NCBI GenBank assembly: GCA_046347195.1
Contig: JAXMGQ010000008.1
Location: forward strand, 59,570 to 123,569
Source of the DNA: TMP-86 sp046347195
GTDB taxonomy: Bacteria; Pseudomonadota; Gammaproteobacteria; Steroidobacterales; Steroidobacteraceae
Direction of reading: 5' to 3'
DNA: 64,000 bases
Positions 43,485 to 52,169 of this stretch are shown here, piece after piece. Positions within the stretch are counted from its first letter, which is position 1, and each line of letters begins with the position of its first letter. The notes below the pieces were generated by a model. The model saw nothing but the letters and a program-made list of their open reading frames with translations, ran no database searches and was not told where the DNA came from. The position numbers were made by a program, and so were the translations under genes.

Positions 43485-44702
43485 TTGGGCATTTCACGCA
43501 GAGAGGTCCTGCTGGCCGGAAGCGTGCTTCCGTTCGTCGGCCGTCCGGCGGATGCCTCGCAGGTCACTTCGCTCCCGGACAAGACTTCCTTCCGGATGGA
43601 AGGCCTCACGTACCTTGACTCCGGGTCGCAGCATCCGATGAGCGTCGGGGCGCGGTTCGCGGTCCAGGAGTACATGGCCAAGCGGGCCCTGGACGTCGGG
43701 TCCCGCAATTACGCGTTGCCGGAAGACGAGGTCCGCCGGAAGTTCGCGCATCTCATCAACTCCGATCCGGATGAGATCGCTTACGTTCCCAGCACGACGG
43801 CTGGCGAGCAGATGGTGGTGCGTGGACTCGGGCTTCCCGTGAGCCGTGGACACATCGTCACCGACACCTTGCATTTCTTCGGATCCATTCCCCTCTATGA
43901 GGAGCTGGCCCGGCAGGGAGTGGAGGTGAGTTGGGTGCGGGCGAGGGATGGGCGCATCAGCCTGGATGACATGAAGCGCGCCATCCGGCCCGGGACCCGG
44001 CTGGTCTCGCTGTCCCTGGTCTCGACGATCAATGGATTCCAGCACGACCTGGCGGCCGTGTGCGAACTCGCGCACGCGAATGGCGCGCTGGTCTATGCCG
44101 ACATCATCCATGCGGCCGGTGCCGTTCCCGTGGACCTCAGGGCCAGCGGCGTGGATTTCGCGGCCTGCGCCACGTACAAGTGGCTCATGGGGGATTTCGG
44201 CCTGGGCTTCCTCTATGCGCGCAAGTCCTCCCGCGCGCGCCTGCGCCGCACGGAGTACGGGTACTACGGGATCAGCCAGTTCGAGCCGCACATCTATCCC
44301 TTCGATGCGCCGGGCCGGCAAATTGCCGATTACACCTACGAGGATTCGGGCGAGGGATTCTTCGCCCACGGCACGCATGCGCACGCGGTGATCGCGCAGC
44401 TGGGGTGGTCGCTCGATTACATCGAGCGTCTCGGAGTCCCCGCCATCCAGGCGCATGCTCAGGCGCTGACCGAGCACCTCAAGGCGGAACTGCCCAAGCT
44501 GGGACACACGTTGATGACGCCCATCGAGTCGCGCACGCCGCTGGTGACCTGCGCCCTCCAGGATGCGCCGAACAAGCTGAAGTCCCTTGCAGAGAAGGGC
44601 ATCCGGGTGACGGTGTCCAGGAACCGGTTCCGCATCACGCCCTCGGTGTTCAACGATCACGCCGATATCGAGCGCTTCCTCACCGTCCTGGGGCGCGCGT
44701 GA
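43485..44702 (+). CDS. Class V PLP-dependent aminotransferase (isopenicillin N epimerase-like), possibly Tat-exported
   Basis: 405 residues. The N-terminus MGISRREVLLAGSVLPFVGR looks like a Tat or Tat-derived signal, odd for a PLP enzyme. The class V fold follows: LDSGSQHPMSVGARFAVQEY, PSTTAGEQMVVRGLGLP, ADIIHAAGAVPVDLR and the Schiff-base Lys232 in CATYKWLMGDFGLGFL. Relatives include cysteine desulfurase-like lyases and isopenicillin N epimerase-like racemases. It starts at TTG three bases after the TonB receptor stop and is followed by the S10 peptidase. A periplasmic racemase or lyase acting on peptide residues is one reading; PLP enzymes can be exported folded by Tat. Confidence 0.8.
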   Translation: MGISRREVLLAGSVLPFVGRPADASQVTSLPDKTSFRMEGLTYLDSGSQHPMSVGARFAVQEYMAKRALDVGSRNYALPEDEVRRKFAHLINSDPDEIAYVPSTTAGEQMVVRGLGLPVSRGHIVTDTLHFFGSIPLYEELARQGVEVSWVRARDGRISLDDMKRAIRPGTRLVSLSLVSTINGFQHDLAAVCELAHANGALVYADIIHAAGAVPVDLRASGVDFAACATYKWLMGDFGLGFLYARKSSRARLRRTEYGYYGISQFEPHIYPFDAPGRQIADYTYEDSGEGFFAHGTHAHAVIAQLGWSLDYIERLGVPAIQAHAQALTEHLKAELPKLGHTLMTPIESRTPLVTCALQDAPNKLKSLAEKGIRVTVSRNRFRITPSVFNDHADIERFLTVLGRA

Positions 44703-44717
44703 ACGGATGATGACCGC

Positions 44718-46196
44718 ATGAAACGAGCACTGCTCTTCGCCTGCGCGTGGCTGATCATGACGGTTGATGCGGTGAGTGCGGCCGAGGGTCCCGTGCCCGG
44801 GGTCCTGGCGCCCGCGTCGGCACACCGATCGGTAAAGCTTGGCCGACAGACCGTGAGCTACACCGTCGCTTGGGTCCCCACGGTGCTTCGCAACCGGGAT
44901 GGGCAGCCGGAGGCGACGATCTCCGCCACGAGCTACGTCCGCGATGGCGTTGCGGATCCCGCAGCGAGGCCCGTGCTGTTCGCGTTCAACGGCGGGCCCG
45001 GGGCGTCCTCGACGCCGCTTCATTTCGGGCTCCTGGGTCCGCGAAGGGTCACAGGCGCAGCCGAGACACGCAAGCTCGTGGACAACGCGCAGAGCCTGAT
45101 CGATGTGGCCGACCTGGTGCTGATCGATCCGGTCGGAACCGGATTCAGCCGGGAACTGCATCCAGGCGGCGGCGCGGCGTACTGGAGCGTGTCCGGCGAT
45201 GCCGCTTCCGTCGAGCAGCTCATCCGGCAATGGCTCGACAGCCATCATCGTGGCCACTCTCCGGTCTATATCGTCGGTGAGAGCTATGGCGGATTTCGTG
45301 CGGCGGTTCTCGCCAGGAACATCGGCGATCTGAACATCGGCGGTGTGATCCTCATCTCCCCCGGGCTCGACTTCAGCTCCATCAGCGAGGGCAGCGACCT
45401 GCTGTCCATGTTCGAACTTCCCTCCATGGCCGTCGCGGCGCTGGCACATGGCAAGGTGGATGCGCGCGGCCGGACGGCGGGTGAGGTCTACGAAGAGGCG
45501 CGCAGCTTTGCCCAGGGGCAGCTCCTGCCCGCCCTCGCACCAGGCGCTGAACTCGACCCCGGCGTCCGCGACAGGCTGGCAGAGCGAATGTCGCAGCTCA
45601 TCGGCATTCCGGCGAAGACCCTCATCGATGCGCGCCTGCGGCTTCCCTCGCAGGACTTCCTCGAGCAACTGGTGCCGGGATACGTCGTGGGACGGATCGA
45701 CACCCGAGCCCAGGCACCCAAGCCGGACGGGCCGCTCATTCCGGGGCGGGACAAGGCGGCCGACGATCCGGCGCTGGCGATGGGCGCCTCCAACATCAAG
45801 AAGTCGGCGTGGGCCGCCGCTTATCTGCGCGACGAGGTGGGCGTGCAGGCCGACATCGATTACATCTCGCTCACCCTGGATGTCAACTTCAAGTGGAACT
45901 GGAATTCGGGCTCGCCGCGCGTCGAGGACAACGTCGGACTGAATCCCGCGGCCAACCTCGCCACGCTGGTGAAGCGTGCCAAGGGCTCGCGGCTGCTGCT
46001 CATCTCGGGGCTGTACGATCTCGCGACCCCGGCCCTCTACCAGCGATACGCGATCATGCACGCGGGCATTCCCCTCGATCGCATCGAGATCCAGACCCTG
46101 GCGGCGGGCCACACGGTTTACGAGGATGAGGACGCGCGGCCTCTCGTCGCGGCCCGGATCCGCAGCTTCCTGGAGCATCGCCCGGCATCGCACTGA
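44718..46196 (+). CDS. S10-family serine carboxypeptidase-like protein, intact (copy 4)
   Basis: 492 residues, the only undamaged S10 gene here. Signal peptide of about 21 residues; oxyanion motif FNGGPGASS at 90-98; nucleophile Ser189 in IVGESYGGFR; acid in ISGLYDLATPA; catalytic His in LAAGHTVYE near the C-terminus. It shares the strand and close spacing (15 bases) with the aminotransferase upstream. As a periplasmic carboxypeptidase it could trim peptides brought in by the TonB receptor. Bacterial S10 proteins of this branch are poorly studied, so exact specificity is open. Confidence 0.85.
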   Translation: MKRALLFACAWLIMTVDAVSAAEGPVPGVLAPASAHRSVKLGRQTVSYTVAWVPTVLRNRDGQPEATISATSYVRDGVADPAARPVLFAFNGGPGASSTPLHFGLLGPRRVTGAAETRKLVDNAQSLIDVADLVLIDPVGTGFSRELHPGGGAAYWSVSGDAASVEQLIRQWLDSHHRGHSPVYIVGESYGGFRAAVLARNIGDLNIGGVILISPGLDFSSISEGSDLLSMFELPSMAVAALAHGKVDARGRTAGEVYEEARSFAQGQLLPALAPGAELDPGVRDRLAERMSQLIGIPAKTLIDARLRLPSQDFLEQLVPGYVVGRIDTRAQAPKPDGPLIPGRDKAADDPALAMGASNIKKSAWAAAYLRDEVGVQADIDYISLTLDVNFKWNWNSGSPRVEDNVGLNPAANLATLVKRAKGSRLLLISGLYDLATPALYQRYAIMHAGIPLDRIEIQTLAAGHTVYEDEDARPLVAARIRSFLEHRPASH

Positions 46197-46261
46197 AGAT
46201 CCCGGAGGCGCCCCCGGCAGGCGACATAGCCAGCGCCTATGCAGGGGCCAAGATTTCATAT

Positions 46262-46290
46262 TTGAATGTGGCGCGGCATTGGGGCTATAT
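46262..46290 (+). promoter_or_regulatory. Candidate sigma70-type promoter for the LLM oxidoreductase gene
   Basis: TTGAAT (46262-46267), a 17-base spacer and CTATAT (46285-46290), 37 bases before the ATG at 46328. It lies in the only gap of size between the S10 gene and the next unit. Confidence 0.4.
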
Positions 46291-46327
46291 GAGGCCCTCA
46301 AGAGACCCGAGCGTCCGGAAGGAACCC

Positions 46328-47349
46328 ATGAAAGCCGCCATCGCTGCCACCATTCGCCAGTTGCCCAGCCGTCCCCGTCCCCTGACCGAGATCTACCGCG
46401 AGCAGCTCGAAGGCTATGTCCTGGCCGACAAGCTGGGCTTCTCGCACCTGTGGCTGGCCGAGCATCACTTCGCGGACGATGCGCACAATACCTCCGCCTT
46501 GCCGATACTGGCCGCCGTTGCCGCGCAGACCACGCGCATCCGCATCGGCACCTACGTGGTGCTGCTGTCCTTCCACAACCCGATCCTGTTCGCCGAGGAC
46601 GCGGCAACCGTGGACCTGCTGTCGGGAGGGCGGCTGGACGTGGCCGTGGGCGCAGGGCCGATGCCATCGGAATGCAAGGTGTTCGGCATCCCGCCGAACG
46701 AGACCTTCGCGCGCACCTACGAGGCGCTGGACGTGGTGCAGAAATGCTGGACGCAGGAATCCTTCAGCCACCACGGCAAGTACTTTCACTTCGATGAGGT
46801 CGCGATGACGACCAAGCCCGCGCAGCGGCCACACCCGCCGATCTACATGGCTGCCGCCGGTCCGCAGAACGCCAAGCGCGCCGCCGAGCGTGGCTATCAC
46901 ATGGCGATGGGCCTGGGGCCCAGCCACAAGGCCTACGTGGAGGCGCTGCGGCAGGCGGGCAAACGGCCGGAGGACTTCATCTTCACCTCGGGTCCGATCG
47001 GCATCCACATCGCCGATACGCAGGAACAGGCCTGGGACGAAGCCGAGGAACCGCTGCGGGCATGGCTGGAGTTCTACAAGCGCCGCCAGGCTCCTTCGTC
47101 GGCAACGTTCCCGAACTTGGCCAGTTCCGCAAGACACCGAATATCGGATTCGTCGGCATGCCCTTCATCGTGGGGACCGTGGCGGATGTGGGCGAGCGCC
47201 TGCGCGCGCTGCTGCACCAGGCGCCGCTCGATGAGATGGCCCTGTATTTCCACGCGCCGGGCATTCCCGTGGAGAGCGTCAAGCGGTCGATGACCGCGTT
47301 CGCACGTCACATCCTGCCCGACATCGGCAGCTGGGGAGGCCCGAAGTAG
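46328..47349 (+). pseudogene. LLM-class flavin-dependent oxidoreductase, one frameshift
   Basis: About 340 codons across two frames. The first has the luciferase-like fold: LTEIYREQLEGYVLADKLGF, HLWLAEHHFADDAHNTSALP, FHNPILFAEDAATVDLLSGG, RLDVAVGAGPMPSECKVFGI. At about 47095 the frame changes and GNVPELGQFRKTPNIGFVGM leads to the end at 47349. Enzymes of this class use reduced FMN to open rings or oxygenate small molecules. AAGGAA precedes the ATG at 46328, and a longer frame from 46262 lacks such a site. A single indel could be a sequencing error. The next gene begins 51 bases later. Confidence 0.75.
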
Positions 47350-47400
47350 GCCGTGGTGTAGAATGTCGGGATTCCCGCCTTCCACCAGACGGACCCGACC

Positions 47401-48285
47401 ATGGCACTACCCGCCGCCCCCACGCGCACCTGGACCTTCCACGAAGACGCCTGGCATGAAGGCAACATCGCACTGTTCGGCCCGCGCACGCACTCCGCCT
47501 GGCTCGGGTCCTCGGTGTTCGACGGCGCGCGTGCCTTCGAGGGAGTGACGCCGGACATCGAGCGGCATTGCCGGCGGATCAACAACTCCGCGCTGACCAT
47601 GGGCCTTACGCCCGTGACACCGGTCGAACGGTGGCTGGAACTCGTCAAGGAGGGCGTGAGCCGGTTTGGCGCCAGGCCCGAACTGTACATCCGTCCCATG
47701 TACTGGGCCGAATCCGGCGGGCCGACCTCGGTCGATCCGGACCCCGCGTCGACCCGATGGTGCCTCACGCTGTACGAGGCGCCGATGCCCAAGCCCACGG
47801 GATTCTCGATCACGCTGTCGCCGTTCCGGCGGCCCACGGTGGATTGCATGCCGGTGGACGCCAAGGCGGGGTGCCTGTATCCGAACAACGCGCGCGCGCT
47901 CGTGGAAGCGGGCAAGCGTGGCTTCGACAACTGCCTGCTGCGCGACATGATCGGCAACGTCGCCGAGCTTGCGACCGCGAACATCTTCATGGGCAAGGAC
48001 GAGGTGGTGTACACGCCCGTGCCGAACGGCACCTTTCTCGCCGGCATCACGCGCCTGCGCGTCATCGAACTGCTCCGTGGGTCCAAGACGCAGGTCATCG
48101 AAAAGTCGCTGACCTACGCCGACTTCGAATCCGCCGATGAGATCTTCAGCTGCGGCAACTACGCCAAGGTGTCTCCGGTCACGCGCATCGATGGCCGCTC
48201 CCTGCAGTCGGGACCGCTGTACCGGAAGGCGCGGGAACTCTACTGGGCGTTTGCCCACGGTCGCGGGGAAGCAACCGTTGGCTGA
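47401..48285 (+). CDS. Class IV aminotransferase, branched-chain aminotransferase-like
   Basis: 294 residues of fold-type IV. The start has HEGNIALFGPRTHSAWLGSS and SVFDGARAFEG; the PLP lysine is Lys155 in PVDAKAGCLYPNNARA; LRDMIGNVAELATANIFMGK matches the E-x-(S/T)-x-(S/T)-N cofactor motif, here ELATANIF; NGTFLAGITRLRVIELL closes the phosphate site. Members transaminate branched-chain or D-amino acids or act as lyases. It is followed 30 bases later by fumarylacetoacetase. In this cluster it may remove nitrogen from a ring-derived amino acid. Confidence 0.85.
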   Translation: MALPAAPTRTWTFHEDAWHEGNIALFGPRTHSAWLGSSVFDGARAFEGVTPDIERHCRRINNSALTMGLTPVTPVERWLELVKEGVSRFGARPELYIRPMYWAESGGPTSVDPDPASTRWCLTLYEAPMPKPTGFSITLSPFRRPTVDCMPVDAKAGCLYPNNARALVEAGKRGFDNCLLRDMIGNVAELATANIFMGKDEVVYTPVPNGTFLAGITRLRVIELLRGSKTQVIEKSLTYADFESADEIFSCGNYAKVSPVTRIDGRSLQSGPLYRKARELYWAFAHGRGEATVG

Positions 48286-48315
48286 CCTGTTCGGCTCGGG
48301 TCCCGAGAAGGCTGC

Positions 48316-49620
48316 ATGAGCGCACTGGATTTCACGCACGATGCATCGGCATCGAGCTGGGTGGAGAGTGCGCGCCATCATCCGGCCTTTCCGCTGCAGA
48401 ACCTGCCGCTGGGCATCTTCACGCCACCTGGCGCCTCGGTGCCTCGCGGCGGGGTCGCCATCGGGGAGGAGATCCTCGACGTCGCGGCGGTCGCGGGCTT
48501 GCTCGCGCCCGAGGCGCTCGCGAGCGCATCGCTTGCCGGCAAGAGCACGCTCAACGATCTGCTGGACCAGGGCAACGAGGCATTGCGCGCCCTGCGGCAC
48601 GGGCTGTTCCGGCTGCTGTCCGATCCTTCCGTCGCCGCGAAGGTTCGCCCCGCGCTGAATCCGGCGGACCACTGTACGATGCACCTCCCCGTGAGGATCG
48701 GGAACTACACGGATTTCTTCGCCGGCATCCACCATGCACGCCGCATGGGCCAGCTCTCCCGTCCCGACAATCCGCTGTTGCCGAACTACAAGTACGTGCC
48801 GATCGGCTATCACGGCCGGGCATCCTCGGTCCGGCCATCGGGTGCGCCGTTGATCCGGCCCAGCGGCCAGGTCAAGGGTCCCTCATTCGACCAGCCTGCC
48901 TTCGGACCCTGCCGCCGGCTGGACTATGAGCTGGAGATGGCGGTGTGGATCGGGCGCGGCAACGAACTGGGACATCCGGTTCCCATCGGTGAAGCGGCTG
49001 ATCACATCGCAGGCTTGTCCATCCTCAATGACTGGTCCGCGCGTGACATCCAGGCCTGGGAGTACCAGCCGCTGGGGCCCTTCATTGCGAAGAACTTCCT
49101 CACCACGGTGTCACCGTGGATCGTGACGCTGGATGCGCTGGCGCCGTTTCGCGTGCCGCAACCGGCGCGCGCCGCGGATGATCCGGCGCCGTTACCCTAT
49201 CTCAGTGATGCGAAGGACCAGGGGCAGGGCGCGTTCCTCGTGTTCATGGAGGTGTGGCTGCAGACCGCCCGCATGCGCGAACAGGGACTGCCGCCGCACC
49301 GTCTCAGCCGCGGTCCGATGACTTCCATGTACTGGACCATCGCTCAGCTCGTGGCGCATCACGCCAGCGGTGGTTGCAACCTGGAACCGGGCGATCTTCT
49401 CGGGACGGGCACGCTGTCGGGCGAGGAAGCGGGGAGTGTCGGCAGCCTGCTCGAGCTCAGTGGCGGGGGCAAGAAGCCCATCGAGTTGCCGGGCGGGGAG
49501 TGGCGCACCTTCCTCGAGGACGGGGATGAGATCACGATGCGTGCTGATGCGCAGCGCGCCGGATATGCCACGATCGGGTTCGGGTCGTGCGCCGGCCGCG
49601 TGGAGGCTCGCCGCCCGTAG
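48316..49620 (+). CDS. fahA: Fumarylacetoacetase
   Basis: 434 residues, full length for the two-domain enzyme. The N-terminal SH3-like region has FPLQNLPLGIFTPPG; the catalytic domain has VRIGNYTDFFAGIHHARRMG, PNYKYVPIGYHGRASSVRPS, RRLDYELEMAVWIGRGNELG (metal-binding acids), ILNDWSARDIQAWEYQPLGP and GDLLGTGTLSGEEAGSVGSL. It splits fumarylacetoacetate to fumarate and acetoacetate, the last step of tyrosine/homogentisate breakdown, but also serves other beta-diketone products. No homogentisate dioxygenase or maleylacetoacetate isomerase is nearby, so here it may finish a different pathway started by the LLM oxidoreductase. Confidence 0.92.
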   Translation: MSALDFTHDASASSWVESARHHPAFPLQNLPLGIFTPPGASVPRGGVAIGEEILDVAAVAGLLAPEALASASLAGKSTLNDLLDQGNEALRALRHGLFRLLSDPSVAAKVRPALNPADHCTMHLPVRIGNYTDFFAGIHHARRMGQLSRPDNPLLPNYKYVPIGYHGRASSVRPSGAPLIRPSGQVKGPSFDQPAFGPCRRLDYELEMAVWIGRGNELGHPVPIGEAADHIAGLSILNDWSARDIQAWEYQPLGPFIAKNFLTTVSPWIVTLDALAPFRVPQPARAADDPAPLPYLSDAKDQGQGAFLVFMEVWLQTARMREQGLPPHRLSRGPMTSMYWTIAQLVAHHASGGCNLEPGDLLGTGTLSGEEAGSVGSLLELSGGGKKPIELPGGEWRTFLEDGDEITMRADAQRAGYATIGFGSCAGRVEARRP

Positions 49621-49630
49621 GCGCCGGTGG

Positions 49631-50911
49631 TCAGCGATTCGCTTCGCGGTACGCGTCCGTCACGGCCTTGAAGAACGCCCGCGTTTCCGCATCCTTGGCA
49701 TCGTCCCAGGCATCCGGCCAGGCCGACAGCTTCACCACCACGATGTGTTCGATCGGGTCCACCATGACGAACTGGCCGTGGATGCCTTCGGAGGTGAATG
49801 GGTGGTGCGCGCCGGGAATGCACCACCACTGGTAACCGTAACCCAGTGGATAGCCGGGCATCAGCTTGCCGTAGCCCACGTGCGGGGCCTTCGGCACCGT
49901 GGCTTCCTCCACCCAGCTTCGCGGCACGACCTGGCGCTTGCCCATCCGGCCGCCATTCGCGAACAGCATGCCGAAGCGGCCGTAGTCGCGCAGCTGCGCC
50001 TGCATGCCGCCCATCGCCATCTCCCGTCCCTTGGAGCCTGCCGCGTCGACGATCCAGCGAGCGGGTGCCTGTGCGCCCATCGGCTTCCAGAGCCGCTCGG
50101 ACATGTAGGCCGACATCGACTTGCCCGTCACTCGCGTCACGAGTTCGCCGAGGATCAGGGTGTCGGCGCTCGCGTAGTAGAACTTCTCTCCCGGCGGGCG
50201 CACCGGCTTGAAGGAGCGGGCGAAGTCGTAGGCGCCGCCGTTGCCGCGGTCGTAGATGCCGACGAAGCGCGAGATGTCGGAGTTGGGGTCCGTGTACTCC
50301 TCGTTGTAGCTCGTGCCCGAGGACATCTGCAGCACATCGACGATGCGCGCGGGTTCATACGCAGAGCCCTTGAGTTCGGGCAGGTACTTGATGATGGGGT
50401 CCTGGATGCTGCCGATCTTTCCGTCCGCCAGCGCCAGCCCCACCAGTGTCGAGGTGACGGACTTGCCGGAGGAGAAGGACATGAACAGGTCCTGCCGGTC
50501 CGCTCCCTGGTAATAGCCCTCGAACAGGATCTCATCGTTCTTGATGACGAGGAGTCCGGTGGTGTCGGTGCGCGTGACGAAGTCCTCGAGGGTGTGGGTC
50601 GCGCCGCCGAATGAATACGAAACCTTGAACGGCTTGGTGGGTTCGCGCAGCGGTGAGGCATGAGCCGGCGCCGCGACGCGGCGCGTCGGCAGGATTTCCT
50701 CCAGGTTGCGGAAGGTTTCCGCCCGGCCGACGCCGAGCGCCCAGTCGCCACGGCCGGGGACCCGGTCGCCGGCGTCATAGGCCGGGGCGGGGAGCATCTC
50801 TGCTTCCGGAAGACGGGTCCCCGCCGTCGCGGGGAGGGCGAAGGAGGCCGAGCACAGCAAGGCCAGGAACAGAGAGCCGCGGCCAAGGGCCGCATTGCGC
50901 GTCGGTGTCAC
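49631..50911 (-). CDS. Exported serine hydrolase, beta-lactamase/class C family
   Basis: 426 residues with a signal peptide (about 30 residues). The catalytic SxxK is in FMSFSSGKSVTSTLVG; the second motif is YYASADT, Tyr-Ala-Ser in place of Tyr-x-Asn, and HGQFVMVDP stands near the position of the third motif. The family includes class C beta-lactamases, D-aminopeptidases and esterases such as EstB; the Tyr-x-Ser variant is common in esterase-like members. Convergent with fumarylacetoacetase (10 bases between stops) and starting 121 bases from the kinase stop. Probably hydrolyses an ester or amide in the periplasm. Start at GTG 50911. Confidence 0.82.
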   Translation of the reverse strand: MTPTRNAALGRGSLFLALLCSASFALPATAGTRLPEAEMLPAPAYDAGDRVPGRGDWALGVGRAETFRNLEEILPTRRVAAPAHASPLREPTKPFKVSYSFGGATHTLEDFVTRTDTTGLLVIKNDEILFEGYYQGADRQDLFMSFSSGKSVTSTLVGLALADGKIGSIQDPIIKYLPELKGSAYEPARIVDVLQMSSGTSYNEEYTDPNSDISRFVGIYDRGNGGAYDFARSFKPVRPPGEKFYYASADTLILGELVTRVTGKSMSAYMSERLWKPMGAQAPARWIVDAAGSKGREMAMGGMQAQLRDYGRFGMLFANGGRMGKRQVVPRSWVEEATVPKAPHVGYGKLMPGYPLGYGYQWWCIPGAHHPFTSEGIHGQFVMVDPIEHIVVVKLSAWPDAWDDAKDAETRAFFKAVTDAYREANR

Positions 50912-51032
50912 TTCATCCCCTCCAGCAGGCTCGCCGGCCCGCCCGTTGTCGTTGACCGGAGACTATAGCAGGCTGGCGGGAGCCTCGCGGTCCGGCCCCG
51001 GTTGCGCAAGGTCCTGGACCGCGCCCGTTCGC

Positions 51033-52055
51033 TCACGCCGGGAACAGGTGGCCGTAATCCTTCCACGCATTCTCGAACCGCGGCACCATCATTTCCGCAA
51101 GGCCGATCAGCCGCGGCGTCTGGCCGGGGAAGAACTCCTTCATGCCCTCGTCGTACTCCGCCGGGGTCACGTGGAAGTAGGGGTCGAGGTCGGTCTCGAG
51201 CACCTCGGTCACCAGCCGCAATGCCGCGATGGTCTGGAAGGAGTGCACCTCCTTCATCCGCTGCTTCAGTTCCGCGGCGCCAATCGAGCCATAGTAGTGC
51301 TTCACGGCCATCTCGCAGGTGGCCTGGTCGGCCTCGGCCCACATCAGCATCTCGCCGAGGTCGAACAGCGGATGACCGAAGCCGCCGCCGTCCCAGTCGA
51401 TGAGCACGATGTCGCCGCCGGGCCTGACGATCATGTTCACGAAGGCCATGTCGTTGTGGGTGAACGTCGGCAGGAAGGGGCCGATGCCGCGCTCCAGCCG
51501 GTCGGTGATGTCACGGTAGCGCGGCAGCTTGTCGGCCCATTCGGATGGCTTGTAGTCGGTGGCCGCCTTGCCGAATTCCATCGAGTCCATATAACGGCGC
51601 ACGGTGTCGAAGGGCCACCAGTAGCTCACGGTCTCGTGCACCGCGCGACGGCCGGCATGCACCTTCTTCATGAGATCGACGATGCGGCGGATGACCGCGG
51701 GGTCCTTCATCTGCTCGAGTTCGAGTCCCTTGCCTTCCACGAAGTCGGTCACCGACAGGTTCGGCTCGGCATAGACCAGCCGTGGTCCGATGCCGATCTC
51801 GTGTGCAGCGAGGGTGCACTGGATGACCGAGGTCTGGCGCGTACGGAACTGGTCGAAGCCCACGCGGATGGCGTACTTCGGCTCATCGCCGGCGTAGGCG
51901 AAGTAGGTGCGGTTGGTGAGCCCGCCGAACTTCTGGCGGATCTCCACCGGTTCCTTCCAGATGGGAAGGGCCGCGATGTAGTCGCGGACCTGGGTGGGTG
52001 TCCACTGGCGTCGGACCTGGGAGATTTCGCTGATGATGGGGCCGTCACGGTGCAC
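51033..52055 (-). CDS. APH/choline-kinase-family phosphotransferase
   Basis: 340 residues. The kinase fold shows the glycine-rich start KFGGLTNRTYFAYAG, catalytic loop FTHNDMAFVNMIV (His-x-Asp-x4-Asn) and the Mg-binding IDWDGGGFGHPLFDLGE. This pattern is nearest to choline/ethanolamine kinases and LicA-type proteins, so an amino-alcohol or hydroxy compound is the likely acceptor. GTG 52055 is chosen because GAAGGAA lies just upstream; the open frame continues far beyond but runs antisense through the next gene. It is divergent from the dimethylglycine-dehydrogenase-like gene with a GntR operator in between, so both are probably induced together. Confidence 0.82.
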   Translation of the reverse strand: MHRDGPIISEISQVRRQWTPTQVRDYIAALPIWKEPVEIRQKFGGLTNRTYFAYAGDEPKYAIRVGFDQFRTRQTSVIQCTLAAHEIGIGPRLVYAEPNLSVTDFVEGKGLELEQMKDPAVIRRIVDLMKKVHAGRRAVHETVSYWWPFDTVRRYMDSMEFGKAATDYKPSEWADKLPRYRDITDRLERGIGPFLPTFTHNDMAFVNMIVRPGGDIVLIDWDGGGFGHPLFDLGEMLMWAEADQATCEMAVKHYYGSIGAAELKQRMKEVHSFQTIAALRLVTEVLETDLDPYFHVTPAEYDEGMKEFFPGQTPRLIGLAEMMVPRFENAWKDYGHLFPA

Positions 52056-52110
52056 GATGGATTCCTTCGGTTGGAGCCGGGATTGGCGGCGGGCGGGCGA
52101 GAGTCTTCCC

Positions 52111-52140
52111 TTGCAATGATTCGTTGACGGAAGATATTGT
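52111..52140 (+). promoter_or_regulatory. Candidate promoter of the dimethylglycine-dehydrogenase-like gene
   Basis: TTGCAA (52111-52116), an 18-base spacer and TATTGT (52135-52140). The -10 overlaps the GntR operator, as expected for repression. A start near 52147 would favour the ATG at 52170 over the earlier GTG at 52158. Confidence 0.4.
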
Positions 52141-52147
52141 AGGACAA
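52137..52147. promoter_or_regulatory. GntR/FadR-type operator, site 1
   Basis: TTGT-AGG-ACAA, an inverted repeat matching the TNGTNNNACNA consensus of FadR-subfamily GntR regulators. It lies between the divergent kinase and oxidoreductase genes and overlaps the candidate -10 of the latter. Confidence 0.6.
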
Positions 52148-52169
52148 GATTGAAGTAGTGGGTACCTTT

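Noticed and set aside
43494..46667. 1057-codon open frame on the minus strand
   Set aside because: It is antisense to the class V aminotransferase, S10 and LLM genes, has no family motifs and arises from high G+C codon usage.
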